From assembly GCF_030272615.1 (NCBI RefSeq), contig NC_081410.1, forward strand, positions 507,121,942 to 507,185,941: a DNA stretch of 64,000 nt, written 5' to 3'. Shown here one piece after another: positions 58,192-64,000 of this stretch; the first letter of the stretch is position 1, and the number at the start of each line of letters is the position of its first letter. Under the pieces are notes generated by a model that ran no database searches, was not told the origin of the DNA, and saw nothing but the letters and a program-made list of their open reading frames with translations. The DNA comes from Cryptomeria japonica. Its lineage: Eukaryota; Streptophyta; Pinopsida; Cupressales; Cupressaceae. The translations under genes were made by a program, and so were the position numbers.

Positions 58192-58332
58192 TCGGATTTC
58201 CCTCATTTTTTACTCACCAAACATTCAAATTATTAGAGAGTGCAAAAATTAAGCAAAAGCATTCAAGGCAAAGGCGCGGAGTGATTTCTTCAGATATTCA
58301 GAATATTTTCAGATAGTAAAAGGTATTTTTCA

Positions 58333-59739
58333 ATGGCTTCTTCTTATGTTCCCAAGTTTATTGTAAACCCTACCATTGTTGAGAACATTAAGAGACCTAG
58401 GCCTGTGTTTAAGATAATTCCCAAAATTGCTAAACAAGATGACTCTGTCGAGATATTTTAAAAAATTCCTAAAGGTGTAGCATTTTCTAAAGACCCTAGG
58501 ATTTACATACATTGCAATATAGATGATCTAGGATTTGAGGATTTGAAGAAAATGTATGATGAGGTTATAACTAATGAGCAAGGAGTAATTAAACTGGATC
58601 ACAAGATTGTGAAAACATTAGGTTTTGTTGATATTTTGAACATCCCTGTATTCCCTAAGGAGGTCGTTAGACTTGTGTTAAGTAGAGTTCATGGAGAGTT
58701 CATATGGCTGGAATCAATTTGCAAAATTACCAAAGAAGCAATTAGGGTAGTTACATTTTTACCCTCATCTGGTAGTAGACCTGATAAGACAAAGAAGATT
58801 CCCAACAAAATGGTGACAAGCCTAACTGGAGCAATATCTGACAATAGATCACTTAGAGTAAATGATATTAAGGATGCAAATGTGAGATTTGTAAGTATGG
58901 TGCTAGGATACAAGGCCACTTATGCAAATAGGCTAAATTCTATTTCTAGTCTTTGTATACATAGTGCTTATGAGATGGTAAACAACAATGCAGTGACTGA
59001 TGTTTGTGAATGGTTGAAAGATGAGCTTATTGATAACTTGAAAAAGATTAAAGGAGACAAGAAAGGCACATTCCGTTTTTGAAATTGGTTGGTATGTTTG
59101 ATGTTGTACTTTGTTAAGGAAATACCCGATATTGGTTACAAAAACTTTGCATATGACATCTCGATAGGTAAGCAAATTCTAGAAGCTTTCACCGGTATGG
59201 GATCAGACTGTGAGAATAACATTTCTGAGTATTTCAAGACTTTCAAAGCTAAGATGAGGGCTAGAGAAAGGTTACCACAGAGTATAGTAAATAAATATGA
59301 CAAAGAAATTTGTTTTGTTATCAAAAGAGATGAGACATGGATGGAGGCAGTACTCCCTAGGACTATTTGGGTCACTTTGATGGGATATGAAGTAGATCTT
59401 ACTATTCTGGAGACATATGCTAAATTTTTACTGGATGCACCGAGAGAACCATCAAAAAAATTCTTTGGTAGTGCTGAGACCATTGAGAGTGATGTAAATC
59501 TATTGAAGAAAAGAAAGAAGAGAGAAAAATACATAAGAGATGCTTCTAAGAAGGTAAGTGAGTTACAAGAAAATGTCATGAACTTAAGCGGTATAACAAC
59601 TAGTGAGCTTGAAGGATTACAATGGGAAGCACATGTGTCACCGATTAGGACATCTTTTGGAACTAACAATGATAAGGCAGCAAAATTTAAAAGAGTTGAA
59701 AGGAGGAAGAGAAAACCTTCACTGGTACCCTTTCCTTAA
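58333..59739 (+). pseudogene. ORF2, N-terminal half (unknown function)
   Basis: ATG at 58333 (MASSYVPKFIVNPTIVENIK) opens a frame that continues to 59739, broken only by TAA 58459 and TGA 59080. Recognisable blocks: KDPRIYIHCNIDDLGFEDLK, GFVDILNIPVFPKEVVRLVL, HGEFIWLESICKITKEAIRV then VTFLPSSG, KKIPNKMVTSLTGAISDNRS, NVRFVSMVLGYKATYANRLN, ISSLCIHSAYEMVNNNAVTD then VCEWLKDELIDNLKK, NWLVCLMLYFVKEIPDIGYK, and DISIGKQILEAF. A compact, mostly helical globular domain is likely for about residues 55-370, then a Lys-rich segment (59490-59560). It has no catalytic motif of polymerase, integrase, protease or known transposase that I can see. In style it recalls the putative plant transposon proteins (Transposase_32-like) of LARD elements, but I cannot show homology. 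Confidence 0.75.
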
Positions 59740-61528
59740 CCTAAGAGAACGAGGACCTTGAGAAAGAAACAGCAGGCAGTTAGGGAACCCAAGAAGAAAC
59801 TCACCAAAGAAGAAAAAGACATCGACAAACCCCACATTGAATGACTTACTAAATGAAATAATAGAGGAAGGTAATTTGTCTAATGTGATCAAATGGTATA
59901 CCTCTTCAAATGATATTGATAGAAACACTACTGAAGAAAGCATTAATCTTCATTTAGATATTTATAAGAAAGTTTTGATTGAAGTTGTTGAGGAGCTACC
60001 AAATGATCTCTACATGAGACTAGAAGCTAAACGGCTATCAGTGATGGAATTAGACAAGAAATTGAAGGTTGAATCACTCTTGGTTGTTCACCCGGTTAAC
60101 TCCAAAGAAGAAATTGATGAAATTTTTTTGAGGCTAACTGATCAGTATTTGGTAGTGGACACTGGCAGGTAAGCGTGATGGTTGGAAGAGTGAAGGAAAT
60201 TGCAGATGAGACTGCAAATAATTGGGATATATTTTTTGTGCAGAAAGAAAAACAAGAGAAAATGAACAAACCTAAAAATACATTCAAAGTGTATCAGAAA
60301 GACAAGGACAAAGGTAAAGGAAAAATTGGTGGAGTTTCAAACATCAAGATGACTGACAATCTTCCACCACCACCTTTGGATACTGCATTGGTACACTCAG
60401 AAGATCCACCTGTTGTTGACACTAAAGGTATTACACATGATGATAGTAATCCTGAATCAGAGATACTTTGTACAATGAATGTGGATACTCAAGAGGTAAA
60501 CATTGTTATGGATAAATATAATTCAGAGGGTATGATTTCAAAGGAACTGGCATAAATAGTTGACTCTCAGGAAGCTAAGATCCAAACCCAAACAAAGCAA
60601 CCATTAGAGACTGGAAAACCTACTAAAGATAAAGGTACTTGCACAGGGCCACCGGAGACAAAGATACTGACATTTCAACTTTTAGAGAAACAAACTGAGG
60701 CAGAGATACACACAAAAATAGTGAAACTAACAATCATAGAGACATTAAAAGAGTCTGAGAAACCTTTGCAGGTTGAGATGCAAACCCAGGCTGATCCACC
60801 AGAGGAAAATGCAAAAAAAATGGATACACCTGATGGAAGCAAAGAGGTAATAAAGATAATTGGTCAGACATCCGACACATCTATAGGTGAATTCAAACCT
60901 ACCAATGTTACAGAGGTATTTTTGGATTCAATCAAGAAGATAACAGATTGTAATGCATTGGCCTACAAGGCAATTGACAATACTTTACCTATTCTTAAGT
61001 TGATTGCACCAAATTGCAACATACATCATATTAAGGATTCTTTAGGTAAATTGGACACATTGTCCAAATTTATTGCTGATAATGTAATAACTATTGACAA
61101 GGTGAATGAGGACACAATTAAGGAGAGAGTTGAAAAAGAGAAAATCAAATTCTTTGAAGACACTATAAAGAAGTGTACAGGTCATATAAATACATTATTA
61201 CCGGTACTTAACTCTACAATTTTGGAGTACAAGGAGCTATACAGGGAAACATGCAAACCTCATCTTTTGACAGAGGACATAGATAAGGAGATTAGTAAAA
61301 CATAGAAAGAAATTGATGACATAGCTGATAATATAATTGGTTCATCCGAAAACATTAGTTTTTGAGCAAGAAATGACAGTTTTTGAGGAGAAGTTAGAAA
61401 AAATTGAGAAAGAGAAGGCAAGGATAAGGTCAAATGACCAAGAACTTAAATATAAACTTGGTCCTAAGTTGGACAATCTTATCTCTCAAATAATTGAAAT
61501 ATCTAAGGCATTAATTCAAGAAGAGTGA
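59740..61528 (+). pseudogene. ORF2, C-terminal half (unknown function)
   Basis: Continues ORF2 in three frames. A basic linker (59740-59830) ends in a frameshift; 59837-60172 has NDLLNEIIEEGNLSNVIKWY and EESINLHLDIYKKVLIEVVE then LYMRLEAKRLSVMELD. A second shift precedes 60175-61305 (one TAA at 60553): VKEIADETANNWDIFFVQK, a charged low-complexity region, then a helical domain (VFLDSIKKITDCNALAYKAI, LKLIAPNCNIHHIKDSLGKL). A third shift precedes 61337-61528, a Glu/Lys coiled coil (KLEKIEKEKARIRSNDQELK). The EES..L.LDIYKK and L.A.RLS blocks are conserved in the minus-strand copy at about 28110-28230. Role unknown; it may be a structural partner of ORF1. Confidence 0.7.
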
Positions 61529-61870
61529 TCCCCAAAAGAACACATGCATTATCTCACCGACACGATCCAATAGACTGAGGCAACTTTGAATGATAGTAAA
61601 AGGTTTATGCAGAGTCTAAAATTAGTTTTGGCAGATATCTTTTAGATTGTAACCAATCGGTTACAGACTTTGACGTGAAATTTTTACACTTGTTTGACTA
61701 TTTTTGACAAACCTTTGTCATTGATGTCAAAGGGGGAGTAGTGGAGAGAAAAAATTTTATGCAGAGGAGATCACTTACTCAGTGAGAGCACATCTTTTTG
61801 GACTTCAATTTTTAGAAACAGTTTTTGGATTTTTCTCAAGAGTGTTGCCATCAATGCCAAAGGGGGATAA
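61529..61870 (+). other. 3' untranslated region and polypurine tract of the pol-less element
   Basis: Non-coding. Contains two purine-rich tracts preceded by CATTGATGTC or CATCAATGCC: CAAAGGGGGAGTAGTGGAGAG (61727-61747) and CCAAAGGGGGATAA (61857-61870). The second directly precedes the LTR and is the likely priming tract; the first may be a second, central or older tract. Confidence 0.65.
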
Positions 61871-62678
61871 TGTTGGCATTCTACACTCTTATGAGAATAG
61901 TTGATGTTTTAATTTATGGCAACTAACTAGAAATCATCTAGAAACCAACCGGGAGTTACCGACACCAACATTAGACCTCTACATACACCGACATGTACTT
62001 CACTGGCATCGGCAATAATGCATACCGACACTCAGGCCGACATGGAATAAACTTGTATTTATTATTTTGAATTGTAATTATCTTTTGTAAAAGCCGACAT
62101 GGTACATTGGAATAGACTCATATATGTATGAGATCCTATAGCTCATTTTTATAGAGGTAGATGAAAAAAGGGTTGTAATGTGTAATAAGGCAATTTTGTA
62201 TAAGGTGATATAGTTGACAACGAAGGTTTTGGTTATTGACTGAGCTTAAACTGGTACTCAACATGGCATGAGAGATGTTTTTTTGAAGCAATACATCGTA
62301 TTGGATTTTGATAATCCATTTTGTAGTCAGTGTGACTCTTTATTGAGTAGTGTGCTCTAGGTAGTTGGCCTCCCTGCATGTGCTGGCCCCTTATTGTAAG
62401 TAGTATTTATTCATTGGCCAGTGAGTAAATATGGTGGGTCACAAATCCCATCGAGGTTTTTCCCACACTGGGTCTCCTCGTTAAATATCTTGTGTTATGG
62501 TGTGTTTCCTATGTTGTCTTTGTTATTCTTATTTGTTGCATTAATTCTTATTTACCGGTACACTATTTTGGGATGCAAAGTTTTAAATAAGTATAAATAT
62601 TTTGTTAATCGGTTAGACACTGATTCACCCCCCCGCCCCCCTCTCTTAGTGTCTTTGGGACTGCCATTGCTTCTAACA
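61871..62678 (+). repeat. Right LTR of the pol-less element, complete
   Basis: 808 bp, TGTTGGCATTCTACAC...GCTTCTAACA. Contains several ACCGG/CCGACA motifs in its first 190 bp and a C-rich run (CACCCCCCCGCCCCCC, 62626-62641) near the end. The frame 62421-62798 is mostly LTR sequence. Confidence 0.88.
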
Positions 62679-63110
62679 ACCTCTTCCTCGGATAATGTGG
62701 AAAACCTATTGGATCTTAATAAGAAGTTGGTAATTGATGTGAAGGCCATGAAAATAGACCATGAGGATAAAATCAAGAACCTAAAGATGGTGATATAAAA
62801 GATCATTGAAAACCTAAGAGAGGTTATTGCAGCCAGCAAGAAAACCATTACAAACAACACTGACAGACTTCAGAGACTTAATGGAAAATCTCATTCCCTT
62901 AATGTCTCCCTCTTGGATACTCATGCCTCCCCCTCAATATCGATGTGTGGCAAAGGAAAGAAGCAAGAAGTGCCTAATCTAGAGAATGATATTGAGGCCA
63001 TTTTGGAACTATTGCCTTGCACTCATAGAAGGGAGAAAGGTAAGCTGGTGAATGCCAACATTATTGAGGAATTATATGAGATTAATAAGAATGTTATAGA
63101 TAAAATTTAA
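62679..63110 (+). pseudogene. ORF remnant, coiled-coil type, unknown
   Basis: A frame reads on from the LTR edge: SSSDNVENLLDLNKKLVIDV, KAMKIDHEDKIKNLKMVI, a stop at about 62797, then KIIENLREVIAASKKTITNN. In another frame it continues LLDTHASPSISMCGKGKKQE and ENDIEAILELLPCTHRREKG to a TAA at about 63108. The composition is that of real but decayed coding sequence, probably part of the repeat into which the pol-less element inserted. No family recognised. Confidence 0.4.
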
Positions 63111-64000
63111 AATTTGTCCAAACATTGAACAATATTATGTAGTTTTTGGGTCGCTAGATCTTGTTTTGTTTTGTTGTTTTCCTATTGGTCCACTATAGCT
63201 TAGTGTTTGGTTCATCCTTATGACTAGTTTTTTCTTTCTAGGTCAAGAGTCATTGTAAAACCCGTTTTACTCTAATCGAAAACACTCTTGTAGATCCATC
63301 TTTATTTTAGCACTATTTAGATCTGACATATGAATGATATTTAAATTCCTCTCTATGTTATATGCATAAATATTAGGCCAATTTCATTTATCCAAATAGG
63401 TTTCCATGAATTTCCTCCTAAAATCTATCAATTGTAATATTTGACCTCTTCTTACCTTGTTCTTCCATACACTGCATCCATGTGTCCTTGAGTATGTTTC
63501 ATGGGATTATAGTAATCTCTGATATAATACTTGTTGATATAAAATTTATTTGTAATTGGTTAGTATTTATAAACAAAAGTTATAGTACTCCTTTAAGAAT
63601 GTTTAAAAGCCCCCTTTACTAAAATATATAGGCCATATAGGTTAGGGTATGAATATTTTAATTATATCTAATTTTTGACTTATTATAGAACATTTGGAAT
63701 ATGCTTAATCAAGTATATAGGTATGCATATATCATTTTCACGTAGTATTAAGCTATCTACTTAATTGTTGAATCATATTATGCTCATAGTCACAAGGTTT
63801 ATAGGAATGAAACTCTAACTCTATCACCAATTATGGATTAAGCAACTATGCTTAGTGAAACCACATTTACTAATGCAACACTCCAAAATATTGGTTTTAA
63901 AAAAAATCTCATTTTAAATTTTTTTCAAGTATTTCTATCTCACATACTCCAAATTTTTTTTCATAATATGGCAAAAGAGAAAATTGTCTAAAATAAACTT
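63111..64000. other. AT-rich intergenic DNA; possible LINE 3' motif
   Basis: No gene. At 63240-63285, GGTCAAGAGTCATTGTAAAACCCGTTTTACTCTAATCGAAAA resembles the 3' end motif noted at 25480-25530, which suggests that the preceding ORF remnant belongs to a LINE-associated repeat. The rest is featureless. Confidence 0.4.

Larger units (their letters stand above)
56233..62678 (+). mobile_element. Pol-less LTR retroelement with ORF1 (gag-like) and ORF2 (unknown)
   Basis: LTRs at 56233-56845 (first 187 bp missing) and 61871-62678, primer site 56847-56860, purine tract before 61871. The 5.0-kb interior carries ORF1 (gag-like, four zinc knuckles) and a long ORF2, and no protease, integrase, RT or RNase H in any frame. 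In size and content it is a LARD-type non-autonomous element of a copia-like lineage. LTR copies differ at several percent of positions by eye, so it is older than the Tat element. A second, more decayed copy lies at about 27978-31135 on the other strand. Confidence 0.88.

Noticed and set aside
59136-59669. Minus-strand frame of 177 codons
   Set aside because: Antisense of ORF2 of the pol-less element; hydrophobic low-complexity composition, no motif.

Overview
The window looks like intergenic DNA from a large, repeat-rich plant nuclear genome, most likely a gymnosperm. It is AT-rich, has one intact spliced plant gene (an A-type cytochrome P450), and most of the rest is layered LTR retrotransposons of different ages. 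The gymnosperm call is an inference from repeat density, the P450 type (CYP750/CYP736-like) and a repeat-borne ORF at 38.9-39.8 kb that resembles ones I recall from conifer genomes. It was not checked against any database.

Layout. 1-7.5 kb: no supportable gene. 7.5-12.2 kb: a 1.3-kb segment present twice in direct orientation; a short minus-strand LTR element sits at the end of the first copy, and the second copy shows the empty site. 12.9-14.5 kb: the two-exon P450 gene on the minus strand (506 aa) with a partly duplicated leader. 15.7-17.5 kb: two unrelated minus-strand LTR relics. 19.3-24.9 kb: a decayed Ty1/copia element with both LTRs. 26.2-31.1 kb: a plus-strand copia LTR+gag fragment joined to a minus-strand copy of a pol-less LTR family. 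32.4-33.6 kb: a minus-strand gypsy-type LTR. 33.8 kb: a histone H3 pseudogene fragment. 34.4 and 37.2 kb: two internally deleted P450 relics. 35.2-36.6 kb: a solo LTR with a perfect 5-bp target duplication. 38.3-40.1 kb: LINE RNase H remnant, an unknown repeat ORF and the start of an LTR. 40.07-56.22 kb: a nearly complete, young Ty3/gypsy Tat-lineage element (LTRs about 99% identical by eye) with gag, protease, a G-patch, RT, two RNase H domains and integrase, broken by eight stops and a frameshift. 56.23-62.68 kb: a pol-less LTR element with a zinc-knuckle gag-like ORF1 and a long ORF2 of unknown function. 62.7-64 kb: another ORF remnant and featureless DNA.

How it fits together. The host content is one P450 locus that has left two degraded copies on the same strand, plus a histone scrap. 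The most interesting part is the pol-less family: two copies on opposite strands share the LTR type, primer site, coiled-coil/zinc-knuckle ORF1 and recognisable parts of the same ORF2, but no protease, integrase or RT. ORF2 is therefore a recurring cargo of the family rather than a chance fragment. The copies presumably move with enzymes supplied by autonomous copia-type elements like the decayed ones nearby.
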